Origin: Arion vulgaris
Taxonomy: Eukaryota > Mollusca > Gastropoda > Stylommatophora > Arionidae
Direction of reading: 5' to 3'
Length of the DNA stretch: 64,000 bases
Assembly: GCA_020796225.1 (NCBI GenBank)
Contig: CM036759.1
Span: forward strand, 2,851,782 to 2,915,781
The notes beneath the pieces are model-generated. The model had not been told where the DNA came from, did no database searches, and saw only the letters and a list, made by a program, of their open reading frames with translations. Position numbers and translations under genes: made by a program. Of this stretch, positions 12,369-23,885 are shown in pieces; within the stretch, counting starts at the first letter, position 1; each line of letters begins with the position of its first letter.

Positions 12369-12857
12369 AGAAATTTCAAATATTTCAATCTGACAATATT
12401 TACTATCAAATTAGAAATTTCAAATATTTCAATCTGACAATATTTACTATCAAATTAGAAATTTCAAATATTTCAATCTGACAATATTTACTATCAAATT
12501 AGAAATTTCAAATATTTCAATCTGACAATATTTACTATCAAATTAGAAATTTCAAATATTTCAATCTGACAATATTTACTATCAAATTAGAAATTTCAAA
12601 TATTTCAATCTGACAATATTTACTATCAAATTAGAAATTTCAAATATTTCAATCTGACAATATTTACTATCAAATTAGAAATTTCAAATATTTCAATCTG
12701 ACAATATTTACTATCAAATTAGAAATTTCAAATATTTCAATCTGACAATATTTACTATCAAATTAGAAATTTCAAATATTTCAATCTGACAATATTTACT
12801 ATCAAATTAGAAATTTCAAATATTTCAATCTGACAATATTTACTATCAAATTAGAAA
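12369..12857. repeat. Minisatellite, 44-bp unit, about 11 copies
   Basis: The unit contains AGAAATTTCAAATATTTCAA and CTGACAATATTTACTATCAA. The copies are essentially identical, which implies recent amplification or homogenisation. It lies inside the last SCCPDH intron. Confidence 0.97.
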
Positions 12858-12880
12858 ACATACTGTGCAAATTCGTTTGT

Positions 12881-13737
12881 GTTCACTTCACAAGTCTATG
12901 TACAGATTAGTTCTTCACTTCACAAGTCTATGTACAGATTAGTTCTTCACTTCACAAGTCTATGTACAGATTAGTTCTTCACTTCACAAGTCTATGTACA
13001 GATTAGTTCTTCACTTCACAAGTCTATGTACAGATTAGTTCTTCACTTCACAAGTCTATGTGCAGATTAGTTCTTCACTTCACAAGTCTATGTACAGATT
13101 AGTTCTTCACTTCACAAGTCTATGTACAGATTAGTTCTTCACTTCATAAGTCTATGTACAGATTAGTTCTTCACTTCACAAGTCTATGTACAGATTAGTT
13201 CTTCACTTCACAAGTCTATGTACAGATTAGTTCTTCACTTCACAAGTCTATGTACAGATTAGTTCTTCACTTCACAAGTCTATGTACAGATTAGTTCTTC
13301 ACTTCACAAGTCTATGTACAGATTAGTTCTTCACTTCACAAGCCTATGTACAGATTAGTTCTTCACTTCACAAGTCTATGTACAGATTAGTTCTTCACTT
13401 CACAAGTCTATGTACAGATTAGTTCTTCACTTCACAAGTCTATGTACAGATTAGTTCTTCACTTCACAAGTCTATGTACAGATTAGTTCTTCACTTCACA
13501 AGTCTATGTACAGATTAGTTCTTCACTTCACAAGTCTATGTACAGAATAGTTCTTCACTTCACTAGTCTATGTACAGAATAGTTCTTCACTTCACTAGTC
13601 TATGTATAAATCAATAGTTCTTCACTTCACTAGTTTATGTACAGAATAGTTCTTCACTTCACTAGTTTATGTACAGAATAGTTCTTCACTTCACTAGTCT
13701 ATGTACAGAATAGTTCTTCACTTCACAAGTTTATGTA
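12881..13737. repeat. Minisatellite, 32-bp unit, about 27 copies
   Basis: The unit contains TTCACTTCACAAGTCTATGT and ACAGATTAGTTC. Copies are nearly identical up to about 13540, after which a variant with CACTAG and CAGAATAG takes over to the right end. It begins about 25 bp after the 44-bp array. Confidence 0.97.
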
Positions 13738-14059
13738 CAAATATGTCATCTGAACATATATTCAAGAGCCAGTGTATCAACACAGAAGAGCTAAAGAGTT
13801 AAGCTGTAGTTTTTTTCTTTTCTCAACATATCTCAACATATTGTGATAAATTGCACAACGGGCGTTTGAGTAGGCTCATCAATCAACATTAAACTGGTAC
13901 GGTTAATCGCTGGAGATATTGCGAAGGAGATCAAACCTTGTGCACCTGTCCAGAGTGCAAACTATGATAAATAATATGTAGATTTGTCACATGAAATCAA
14001 TGTACTGTTATTACAATCTGAAGAAATTTGGTTTCTCATGTTCTGTTGACAGCTGATAT
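13738..14059 (+). other. SCCPDH: Unique intron sequence
   Basis: About 320 bp of AT-rich sequence in the last SCCPDH intron. I see no gene, repeat or motif that I can name. Confidence 0.55.
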
Positions 14060-14395
14060 AGTAGAGATGTTAGAGCACTTCATTTCTAGACAGATGGTCT
14101 TGGTTCATTCACAGTTGAGGTGGAATTTTCCAACTACAGTTTTCCCAGGCTCAATTAGAGACAAGAAAAATTATGAAAAGTTCAGATGGCAGAGATGATG
14201 TTGACTATTTTACCCATTATGTGTCACTGGTCAAAATAAAATACAGATCTAACACCACATTGCTTCAATATCAAAATAAAATACAGATCTAACACCACAT
14301 TGCTTCAATATCAAAATAAAATACAGATCTAACACAACATTGCTTCAATATTAAAATAAAATACAGATCTAACACCACGTTGCTTCAATATTAAA
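14060..14395 (+). mobile_element. Diverged S3 SINE with tail repeated about three times
   Basis: The 5' part matches other S3 copies in order: the TAGTAGAGATGTTAGAG head, GGTTCATTCACAG in the B-box position, and GATGATGTTGACTATTTTACC in the body. The 3' end, AAAATACAGATCTAACACCA, is repeated with a 54-bp period at 14228-14395. Other S3 elements carry this tail once or twice. Confidence 0.7.
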
Positions 14396-14399
14396 ATTA

Positions 14400-14640
14400 A
14401 TCGAAAATCGTGGCATATCCTTTACAAGACATCGCCATCAACTACAGTAAATGAGTCATCAATTTTCTAGGCACCACTTAAACGTTCAGTTGTCTGCTAT
14501 TGCTTTCTGAACGGAGAGGTCTATTTTACCGTTGTTAAAACCAAGGGAACAAATTTGTTTCCAAACAGCCCACTGTGAAGTTTGAACCAGGTACTCTTAG
14601 GCTGTGATCGAGCTCTCTACAGCTAAGCCACACACGCACG
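14400..14640 (-). mobile_element. S2 tRNA-derived SINE
   Basis: On the - strand the element starts with TGGCTTAGCTGTAGAG, an A-box-like stretch, followed by GGTTCAAACTTC, a good B box, and ends near CGTGGCATATCC GAAAATCG read in the + direction. Two better copies lie at 30136 and 49583. I did not find a clean target-site duplication for this copy. Confidence 0.8.
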
Positions 14641-14759
14641 CACCATATTGTATAAAAACATGCTTTCTTTTACTTAGATAATATTCTGTGGTTTTGAAAA
14701 TATATGTATGTTCATTTTGTTTGCAACATTTTAAACAATATATGTTATATACATTACAG

Positions 14760-14865
14760 GGGAGGTGTACTAACTCCAGGTGCTGTCTTCTGGAACACTG
14801 GTCTCGTTGATCGTCTGCAGAAACACAATGTTAAGTTTACCACTTTAAGTGAGACTAGCAACTAG
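14760..14865 (+). CDS. SCCPDH: SCCPDH terminal coding exon
   Basis: After the acceptor TATACATTACAG the frame completes Lys and reads G-G-V-L-T-P-G-A-V-F-W-N-T-G-L-V-D-R-L, then Q-K-H-N-V-K-F, ending in TAG at 14863-14865. This matches the C-terminal GGV(F/L)TPGAAF...L(I/V)DRL block of SCCPDH from memory. The phase 2 junction with the previous exon is exact. With the two upstream exons this gives the last ~100 residues. The gene ends facing SLC30A6, so the two are convergent. Confidence 0.93.
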
Positions 14866-15059
14866 TCATAAATTAATATTGTGTCATGTTTTGTTTCATG
14901 ACAAATTTGAAGTTGAATTTTCAAAAACTTAAATTCACTAATACTGATTTAAGTGTGGCATGATCATTTTGAAAATCTTCGTTGATATGATTTATTGCTT
15001 ATTTTGCATGATTGTTTCAATCTTTGACTGTGATGTTTTGGAAAGACATGAACTTGATG

Positions 15060-15065
15060 AATAAA
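15060..15065 (+). promoter_or_regulatory. SCCPDH: SCCPDH polyadenylation signal AATAAA
   Basis: AATAAA lies 195 bp after the stop codon in unique AT-rich sequence, a normal place for the 3' end of the mRNA. The 3' UTR would then be about 14866-15085. Confidence 0.65.
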
Positions 15066-15124
15066 TATCAGATTGTTTTATTAATGCACATCAAATCTCT
15101 AGACGTCTGTCTTGTTTTTATTAT

Positions 15125-15400
15125 TATTATGTTTATTGTATTCCTCTCGTACTGTTATATATTAAATAGAATCTGAAAGCTATTTCTCCATACCGCTCTA
15201 ATTTGGGCAAGCTCTTCTGTGGAATTGGGTTCAATATTTCTGCCTCCTCAGTAAAATTTCTTTTATGATTTCCTGGGGCATTCTTTCTTTCTTGAACCCT
15301 TTGTCTCCCACTTAAACACATGCTTTGTGATTCTTTGATAATTTCTTCTCTGAGTAGGCCCAACATATCTCCATCTCTTTCTTACAGCAGTTGTTACTAG
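15125..15400 (-). mobile_element. 3' fragment of a non-LTR retrotransposon
   Basis: In frames broken by stops, the - strand reads R-I-T-K-H-V-F-K-W-E-T-K-G-S-R-K then, further on, R-A-V-W-R-N. This is the end of a LINE ORF2 (the family pattern is roughly RGRPRKTWR...RAxWRxLV). The + strand copies at 33755 and 35478 belong to the same family. The fragment is decayed. Confidence 0.7.
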
Positions 15401-15704
15401 CGGTAGACTGAAAGACACGCTTACGAGATTGAAGCAATTATGAACATGGCCAGGTGTGCAATAAAGATGATTCTCAAAATAACAATAAACAATGAATGAA
15501 CATTCAAGTAGATATTTATTTGTTTGAGCAATTTCTTGTGAGAATTGAAAATATGTTTCTGACCAGAACTTATGTGTCAAATGCAGTTTGTAATGCAATG
15601 TTAAGTAGATACATGATCAATAGATTTAAATGTTGATAAATTGTGATAAATATTGATTTTATGATTCAGTATAATAAGAGAAGTTACGTACAACAGTCAC
15701 ACAT
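15401..15704. other. Unique AT-rich stretch
   Basis: Intergenic sequence between the two convergent genes. I see no gene or repeat in it. Confidence 0.5.
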
Positions 15705-16170
15705 AAAATATGAAAGATTCAATACAATATTTTACATAATAAGGATTACATACAACAGTCACACACATCAATAATGAAGAGATTACAATACAACAGTCAC
15801 ACATCATATAATGAAGAGATTATACAACAGTCACACACATCATATAATAAAGAGATTACATTACAAGTCACGACACATCATATAATAAAGAGATTAAAAT
15901 ACAACAGTCACACACATCATATAATAAAGAGATTACAATACAAGTCACACACATCATATAATGAAGAGATTACAAGTCACACACATCAAATAATGAAGAG
16001 ATTACATTACAAGTCACACACATCATATAATGAAGAGATTACAATACAACAGTCACACACACATCAAATAATGAAGAGATTACAATACAACAGTCACACA
16101 CATAATGAAGAGATTACATACAGTCACACACATCATATAATAAGAGATTACTTACAAGTCACACACACAC
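15705..16170. repeat. Minisatellite, ~37-bp unit, about 12 copies, irregular
   Basis: Units combine AAGAGATTACAATACAACAG with TCACACACATCATATAATG, with many small deletions between copies. The + frame open through it encodes only the repeat. Confidence 0.9.
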
Positions 16171-16449
16171 ATTGTAGAGGCATGTTTACAAATGTGTGGA
16201 CAATGACAAAACAACTGGAAGACATAATCTATCTATATCCTCTTTGTGTCCCATTTGACAATTCTTCACAACAAAATCTTCTCATAACTCTCTATCCTCA
16301 GTTATTTTCTGTTTCCTTTGAAGTCAGGCCTTTTCTCATCCTCTGTTCATCAGAAGCTGGCCCACAACATCCAATTTATCTCCATCTTTGTCTTTTAATG
16401 ATTGTCCCCAATTAGCCAGTTTGTTCATTTATCAAAGTTTGATCTCAAT
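16171..16449. other. Unique sequence between two arrays
   Basis: No recognisable gene. The + strand frame is open from the array into this stretch, but its translation resembles no family I know. Confidence 0.5.
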
Positions 16450-16790
16450 TTATCATTTATTAGATCTTTGACAATTGCTATCATATTTGACCAGAACATT
16501 TATTAGAAGACAGAATCAAAGTTTGACAATTGCTATCATATTTGACCAGAACATTTATTAGAAGACAGAATCAAAGTTGACAATTCTATCAATTTGACCA
16601 GAACATTTATTAAAGACAGAATCAAAGTGACAATTGCTATCTATTTGACAGAACATTTATTAGAAGACAGAATCAAAGCTTACAATTGCTATCGTATTTG
16701 ACCAGAACATTTATTAAAGACAGAATCAAAGCTGACAATTGACTATCATTTGACTAGAACATTTATTAGAAGACAGAATCAAAGCTAACA
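16450..16790. repeat. Minisatellite, ~56-bp unit, about 6 copies
   Basis: Units contain GACAATTGCTATCATATTTG and ACCAGAACATTTATTAGAAG. Middle copies are degraded by small deletions. Confidence 0.9.
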
Positions 16791-16859
16791 AAATGTCAAT
16801 GTATGTTTGTTGAATATCATGGAGTAAAGCTGAAAAGAACTGTATACTACAAACAGAGG

Positions 16860-18785
16860 TAAGATGAAGAGACTACAACAACTAGAGGTAAGATAAGAGA
16901 ACTACAACAACTAGAGGTAAGATGAAGAGAACTACAACAACTAGAGGTAAGATGAAGAGAACTACAACAACTAGAGGTAAGATGAAGAGAACTACAACAA
17001 CTAGAGGTAAGATGAAGAGAACTACAATAACTAGAGGAATGAGAAGAGAACTACAACAACTAGAGGTAAGATGAAGAGAACTACAACAACTAGAGGTAAG
17101 ATGAAGAGAACTACAACAACTAGAGGTAAGATGAAGAGAACTACAACAACTAGAGGTAAGATGAAGAGAACTACAACAACTAGAGGTAAGATGAAGAGAA
17201 CTACAACAACTAGAGGTAAGATGAAGAGAACTACAACAACTAGAGGTAAGATGAAGAGAACTCAACAACTAGAGGTAAGATAAGAACTACAACTGGGTAA
17301 GAAAACTACAACAACTAGAGGTAAGATGAAGAGAACTACAACAACTAGAGGTAAGATGAAGAGAACTACAACAACTAGAGGTAAGATGAAGAGAACTACA
17401 ACAACTAGAGGTAAGATGAAGAGAACTACAACAACTAGAGGTAAGATGAAGAGAACTACAACAACTAGAGGTAAGATGAAGAGAACTACAATAACTAGAG
17501 GTAAGATGAAGAGAACTACAACAACTAGAGGTAAGATGAAGAGAACTACAACAACTAGAGGTAAGATGAAGAGAACTACAACAACTAGAGGTAAGATGAA
17601 GAGAACTACAAAAACTAGAGGTAAGATGAAGAGAACTACAACAACTAGAGGTAAGATGAAGAGAACTACAATAACTAGAGGTAAGATGAAGAGAACTACA
17701 ACAACTAGAGGTAAGATGAAGAGAACTACAACAACTAGAGGTAGATGAGAACTGATACACTGAGGTAGATGAGAGAACTACACTAGAGGTAAGATGAAGA
17801 AACTACAACAACTAGAGGTAAGATGAAGAGAACTACAATAACTAGAGGTAAGATGAAGAGAACTACAACAACTAGAGGTAAGATGAAGAGAACTACAACA
17901 ACTAGAGGTAAGATGAAGAGAACTGATACAACTAGAGGTAAGATGAAGAGAACTACAACAACTAGAGGTAAGATGAAGAGAACTAAAACAACTAGAGGTA
18001 AGATGAAGAGAACTACAACAACTAGAGGTAAGATGAAGAGAACTACAACAACTAGAGGTAAGATGAAGAGAACTCAACAACTAGGGTAAGATGAAGAGAA
18101 CTACAACTAGAGGTAAGAGAACGACATACAACTAGAGGTAAGATGAAGAGAACTACAACTGGGAGGTAATGAAGAGAACTACAACAACTAGAGGTAAGAT
18201 GAAGAGAACTACAACAACTAGAGGTAAGATGAAGAGAACTACAACAACTAGAGGTAAGATGAAGAGAACTACAACAACTAGAGGTAAGATGAAGAGAACT
18301 AAAACAACTAGAGGTAAGATGAAGAGAACTACAACAACTAGAGGTAAGATGAAGAGAACTACAACAACTAGAGGTAAGATGAAGAGAACTACAACAACTA
18401 GAGGTAAGATGAAGAGAATTACAACAACTAGGAGTAAGATGAAGAGAACTACAACAACTAGGAGTAAGATGAAGAGAACTACAACAACTAGAGGTAAGAT
18501 GAAGAGAACTACAACAACTAGAGGTAAGATGAAGAGAACTACAACAACTAGAGGTAAGATGAAGAGAACTACAACAACTAGAGGTAAGATGAAGAGAACT
18601 ACAACAACTAGAGGTAAGATGAAGAGAACTACAACAACTAGGAGTAATATGAAGAGAACTACAACAACTAGAGGTAAGATGAAGAGAACTACAACAACTA
18701 GAGGTAAGATGAAGAGAACTACAACAACTAGAGGTAAGATGAAGAGAACTACAACAACTAGAGGTAAGATGAAGAGAACTACTCA
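16860..18785. repeat. Minisatellite, 30-bp unit, about 64 copies
   Basis: The unit contains AGAGGTAAGATGAAGAG and AACTACAACAACT. A 30-bp period keeps frames open on both strands: a basic decapeptide rich in Lys, Arg and Thr on + and a Ser/Cys/Leu decapeptide on -. The frames break at several degraded points (near 17040, 17280, 17750 and 18100). No signal, domain or start context supports a protein. Each unit carries AGAG|GTAAGA, which resembles a 5' splice site. The array lies between the SCCPDH and SLC30A6 3' ends. Confidence 0.97.
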
Positions 18786-19635
18786 AAGAAATAACAATTA
18801 AACAAATATGGTATTTTGGTCACATTAAATGACATGATACTTTGTGGAAAACCATAATAAATGGGGCAGTTTAGAGCAAGGCAGAGATATAATTGTAAGG
18901 GAACATCAAAGGTAGACATCCAACAGCCTGTCAGAGTGTGTCATGATGCAAGAGTTCTTTGGAAATCCATATCAATCAACAGTTCATTTTTCTATAAGTA
19001 TGTAAGCTATAATACCAGCTACTTGCTACAGACAAGCTACACATCTCTAACATATATATATATATATATATATACCCGAAACTGGCCCACCAATGTAATC
19101 TTATTTATACAAAGCAGATATTTATCTGTAGAAACAAGTCTTCAAAATCATATATAAGAAATTTGATCAATAAATATTTCATTGCATGGGGATTCTCAAT
19201 ATGGTTCTGTCACTCTCTGCAGAAATGACATGCCACCTGCTGAGGGATTGTATAAAGCATGATCTCAGCAACTCATATGGTTCTGTCACTCTTTGCAGAA
19301 ATGACATGCCACTAATCCTAAAGCACCTCCTGACAAAACTGTGTTTGCAAATCAAACAATGTGGTCCAGATTTGAACACACAATCTTCAGAATGCAATGC
19401 AAACTGCTTAACCCCTTTTCCACGGAGACCCTTCCATATAATCTGAAGTCAAGTGTCTATGACTAACTACAGCAAAATATGGAAACACAAAGGAGAGTCA
19501 AGTAGCTAATCGAAACGTCGCTGTAGTGTTTTTTTTTTTTTTTTGCAAAACAACCATACTCTGTGTTTCTATATTTCAACTTGGATACATAATCTTATTT
19601 CAGTTCTTGTCCTTGTATTAATAATAATAATATAA
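18786..19635. other. Intergenic or 3' UTR region of SLC30A6
   Basis: Contains a (TA)n run at about 19050-19073, two partial copies (75 bp apart, at about 19199 and 19274) of a stretch containing TATGGTTCTGTCACTC, and a T-run at 19531-19544. The side next to 19636 should be the SLC30A6 3' UTR, but I found no clear AATAAA on the - strand. Confidence 0.55.
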
Positions 19636-19926
19636 CTAAGGCACAAGATTCATCCTGTAGTTAGACATGGGCGGAAACGACAGCGGAGACATGTGATTGA
19701 CATCATGGATAGGAGAGGCAACACGGGGAGGAGTTTGAAAGCCAACAGCTCCTGGGAAAGATGGACTGCTAAGAGTTGCAGTTGTGTAAGTTGATGAACG
19801 GTTCCAGTCATCTTTGAAGATTTGTATTGTGAGACATGAGACCAAGTTGTTGAGACGGTTGTAGACATGAGCCAGTACCAGTTGCTCGTCTGCATCACGG
19901 CGGACTCGAACTTGGACACATCCAGC
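19636..19926 (-). CDS. SLC30A6: SLC30A6 exon 12 (terminal), cytoplasmic C-terminal domain
   Basis: After the acceptor CTATTTGTACATACAG the frame reads A-G-C-V-Q-V-R-V-R-R-D-A-D-E-Q then V-L-A-H-V-Y-N-R-L and T-I-Q-I-F-K-D-D-W, the conserved end of the ZnT6 cytoplasmic domain. A less conserved Ser/Pro-rich tail follows, ending N-L-V-P-stop. The exon is 97 codons including the stop and starts in phase 0, matching exon 11. The tail after the KDDW block is about 55 residues, shorter than I recall for vertebrates. A second frame is open across most of the exon but has no family resemblance. Confidence 0.93.
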   Translation of the reverse strand, partial: AGCVQVRVRRDADEQLVLAHVYNRLNNLVSCLTIQIFKDDWNRSSTYTTATLSSPSFPGAVGFQTPPRVASPIHDVNHMSPLSFPPMSNYRMNLVP

Positions 19927-20019
19927 CTGTATGTACAAATAGTAAACAAATTATGTCACATTATTATGTTGTTATTGACTTTGTGAATAACATAGCAATA
20001 TTCACATATACTAAGGAGG

Positions 20020-20660
20020 ACACAAAGGAGAAAACTGAGCAAGTCAATTGGTCAAATCAGTAGGTCTAAAAACTAAAACAAATAAAAAACAAGGTCATGA
20101 GAAGCAAATGCAAAAACAGAGAGGAGATTATGGTAGAGGAGGAAGATAGAAAAGGTGAAAGAGTTCAATATTTTGGTAGTTATGTAACAATAGATGGGAA
20201 TGTAAGAAAATTAATTAAAGCAAGAATTGAAATGGCAGCTGCAACATTCTGATCATTGGAGAACATATGGAGATCATCAGCTTACAGGACACAGACTAAA
20301 CTCAAATACATACAAATCAAATGTGTGCTCAATCTTACTGTATGGATCAGAGACATGAGAAGAACATATGGAGATCATAGCTTACAGGACACAGACTAAA
20401 CTCAATATATACAAATCAAATGTGCACTCAATCCTATTGTCGGATCAAAGACATGGAAAACATGTACCAAGACAAAACAGTTGCATAAGAAGTTTTGAAG
20501 GAAGATGTTTCAGGAAAATGTTTTGAATTCGTTTTCATCAAGGGAAAAGGGACATATCCATGTGCTTCCAGATTCACCAGCGTATGTTTGGCAGGTCTGT
20601 TTAAGTGCTCGGCTTCCATGGAGTTGGTACTACAGATGATATGACCACAGATTAAACGAA
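20020..20660 (+). mobile_element. Decayed non-LTR retrotransposon fragment with internal duplication
   Basis: In broken + frames I read Q-Y-F-G-S-Y-V-T-I-D-G-N, matching the F-x-Y-L-G-S-x-I-T-x-D-G motif after the reverse transcriptase domain, then I-K-A-R-I-E-M-A. A stretch of about 97 bp, including AGAACATATGGAGATCAT, occurs twice in tandem at 20261-20457. It lies antisense in the last SLC30A6 intron. Confidence 0.75.
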
Positions 20661-20689
20661 GGGAGACATGATAGTCAGCATGTACATTT

Positions 20690-20925
20690 AGCAGGACCTT
20701 AAGGCATTTAGCAGGACCTTAAGGCATTTAGCAGGACCTTAAGGCATTTAGCAAGACCTTAAGACATTTAGCAGGACCTTAAGGCATTTAGCAGGACCTT
20801 AAGGCATTTAGCAGGACCGTAAGGCATTTAGCAGGACCTTAAGGCATTTAGCAGGACCTTAAGGCATTTAGTAGGACCTTAAGGCATTTAGCAGGACCTT
20901 AAGGCATTTAGCAGGACCTTAACAT
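20690..20925. repeat. Minisatellite, 19-bp unit, about 12 copies
   Basis: Repeats of CATTTAGCAGGACCTTAAGG with few changes, starting directly after the retroelement fragment. Confidence 0.97.
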
Positions 20926-21069
20926 CCAGCCAGCAGGACCTTTCAGCCTGGCACATACATTTCATCACATCATTTTTGAGAGCAAGTGTGCTGTCCTTCT
21001 CAGATTCCTACTCGCTCAGTAAGGTTGCAGTGATGCAACCTGCTACCAGGGTCAGCACTTGCAAGTGGA

Positions 21070-21235
21070 GTAGGATCTTCTTCTCTCGTTCGTTCTTCAC
21101 AGCCAATTTTATCATTCTTAGTGTGATATATAATTGATCTTTGACAAGAACGGCTTTTTACGTTGTGCTATTATGCATAAATGGTGACTAGGCCCGCCCA
21201 CCCGATTTCAGCCAGCTGTTTATTTACTAGGGTAA
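21070..21235 (-). mobile_element. Chimeric S4a/S4b fragment
   Basis: From left to right this matches first the S4a 3' end (CGTTCGTTCTTCACAGCCAA, then GATCTTTGACAAGAACG), then S4b-like TTGTGCTATTATGC, S4a-like CCCGATTTCAGCC, and S4b-like TTTATTTACTAGGGTAACTT. The mixture suggests recombination or template switching between the two families. Confidence 0.6.
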
Positions 21236-22455
21236 CTTGCCCTAGAATGATCCGTTGTGCTGTATATATTGGCTTGGATCTACGCCTTTACAATAATCTT
21301 TTTGCCGTATATTTGGGCTTTGCGATCTATGCCAAACAGTGAATCTACACTGAGCGCCCTTTCTGACTGTGAGGTCATTCTGGATTAGGAACATTTCTCT
21401 GTCTTTTGGAGCACATTAGCTTGTCCTGGGACGGATTCTTACTTGTATAACACACTGTGTAAAGTGTCGGCCTTCGCCAATGTTTGGATTTGGACAGCCT
21501 GTTAAATATTTACATTTTCAGTCTTACTTTCCTGACCACTTAAGAGTTTATTCCGGAGTAGGAACATTCTCAGCCTTTTCGAGGCACGTGTCGGCACTTG
21601 GCAATTTGCAGTTATTACTCTGCATTTCCCTGGCCCCGGGAAACACTGGACTGGAGCTACGCACAAATAATGTAGAGGGTCATTTCATTAACCGCTAGCA
21701 ACGCAACTGAAATTTTGCGCGCACCAACATCACCCACCTCAGTTTTTCCAGGGATGTTAGTTGTAAATGCAACAGTATCTTGCCCAGTTGTCCCAGGGAG
21801 GGCAGTCTCGTTAGGCATCACCCACCCCAGGTCCTCCGAGGATGTTAGTTGTTAATGCAACAGTACCTTGCCTGTTGTCCCAGGGAGGACAGTTTCGTTA
21901 GGCACTAAAACACAACTTTAGGATTTGCGCTTGGCCAACCTTACCCAGTAAATGTATCCGCACTAAGCCTTTGATACAGAGTTTACCACAATCTTCTAGT
22001 GCATCGACACGATACGTTACAGCGTTTTCAGAGACACTTGCCAAGACCGTTGATTCGCTACGCATCATTCTTATTTATTCTTGCCCCACAGCTGGCAATT
22101 TGTTTGCAGGCCTTTTACTTCCCGAGGGACTGTTTTAGATTCGTTCCCAGCATGCTGGACTGCTGTTTTCTTATGTTTTGAGCAACTATTTGGGAAATTT
22201 TGTTCGGACATCAGCCAGGAGATGCGTGCATTTTGTTCGTAAATTTTGGACCTGCTTTGCTTTTCCGTGCTTGCACTACTACCACTACCCGTAGCTCTCC
22301 TCGATCCCTACCCGTTTAGCCAGACGGAACCAATGTCTGTTACCAGGGTCACCACGAGGAGGTGGGGTAGGATCTTGATTAGTGCCAGCTCACTAATCCT
22401 AGCGCAGCGTTGTCCCCATGCACCTTTAACCCTGAGTAGGATCTGATTCACTGAC
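21236..22455. other. Intronic region richer in G and C, unassigned
   Basis: Holds an 88-bp tandem duplication at about 21728-21904 (each copy with GATGTTAGTTGTNAATGCAA) and fragmentary internal similarity, such as GAGTAGGAACATTCTC against GATTAGGAACATTTCTC. It looks like an old mobile element or duplicated unique DNA. Short open frames have no recognisable product. Confidence 0.5.
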
Positions 22456-22464
22456 GACTGTCAT

Positions 22465-23885
22465 ATCATTAAATGTGTCTCAGGCTGCTGTCAACACTTG
22501 TAACAATTATAAGACCAGGGATTAAATGTGTCTCAGGCTGCTGTCAACACTTGTAACAATTATAAGACCAGGGATTAAATGTGTCTCAGGCTGCTGTCAA
22601 CACTTGTAACAATTATAAGACCAGGGATTAAATGTGTCTCATGCTGCTGTCAACACTTGTAACAATTATAAGACCAGGGATTAAATGTGTCTCATGCTGC
22701 TGTCAACACTTGTAACAATGTGTCTCATGCTGCTGTCAACACTTGTAACAATTATAAGACCAGGGATTAAATGTGTCTCAGGCTGCTGTCAACACTTGTA
22801 ACAATTATAAGACCAGGGAGTAAATATGTCTCATGCTGCTGTCAACACTTGTAACAATTATAAGACCAGGGATTAAATGTGTCTCATGCTGCTGTCAACA
22901 CTTGTAACAATTATAAGACCAGGGATTAAATGTGTCTCATGCTGCTGTCAACACTTGTAACAATTATAAGACCAGGGAGTAAATGTGTCTCATGCTGCTG
23001 TCAACACTTGTAACAATTATAAGACCAGGGAGTAAATGTGTCTCATGCTGCTGTCAACACTTGTAACAATTATAAGACCAGGGAGTAAATATGTCTCATG
23101 CTGCTGTCAACACTTGTAACAATTATAAGACCAGGGATTAAATGTGTCTCATGCTGCTGTCAACACTTGTAACAATTATAAGACCAGGGATTAAATGTGT
23201 CTCATGCTGCTGTCAACATTTGTAACAATTATAAAACCAGGGATTAAATGTGTCTCAGGCTGCTGTCAACACTTGTAACAATTATAAGACCAGGGATTAA
23301 ATGTGTCTCATGCTGCTGTCAACACTTGTAACAATTATAAGACCAGGGATTAAATGTGTCTCATGCTGCTGTCAACACTTGTAACAATTATAAGACCAGG
23401 GATTAAATGTGTCTCAGGCTGCTGTCAACACTGACAATATAAGCCAGGGATGTAATTTGTTCTACATGATGCTGCTCCGGCTTGATAACACGTAGTTACT
23501 ACGAGCCAGGGATAAATGTGTCTCATGATGTCTGTCACACTGTAAGTTAGATCTTATAGTGCCAGTCACTATACAGTGTCTCATGCCTAACCTGTAATCA
23601 TCACTACACTTGTAACAATGTGTCTCATGCTGCTGTCAACACTTGTAACAATTATAAGACCAGGGATTAAATGTGTCTCATGGGTGCTGTCAACACTTGA
23701 CATTAACGAATGTGTCTCATGTGCTGTCAACACTTGTAACAATTATAAGACCAGGGATTAAATGTGTCTCATGCTGCTGTCAACACTTGTAACAATGTGT
23801 CTCATACTACTGTCAACACTTGCTAACTGACATGATGTCTCATACTACTGTCAACACTTGTAACAATTATAAAACCAGGGATTAA
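22465..23885. repeat. Minisatellite, ~53-bp unit, about 26 copies
   Basis: The unit contains ATTAAATGTGTCTCATGCTG, CTGTCAACACTTGTAACAAT and TATAAGACCAGGG. Some copies lack the last part. A heavily corrupted zone at about 23420-23730 sits between clean copies. Confidence 0.97.

Noticed and set aside
19050..19073. (TA)n run as a replication origin or promoter
   Set aside because: Simple TA microsatellites are common in this window and nothing nearby supports a functional site.
19650..19949. Alternative open frame across SLC30A6 exon 12
   Set aside because: The other frame matches the ZnT6 C-terminal domain residue by residue and joins exon 11 in phase, so this one is a shadow.
21236..22455. 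LTR retrotransposon suggested by GC-rich sequence and an 88-bp duplication
   Set aside because: I found no paired terminal repeats, primer binding site, or gag, protease or integrase motifs.
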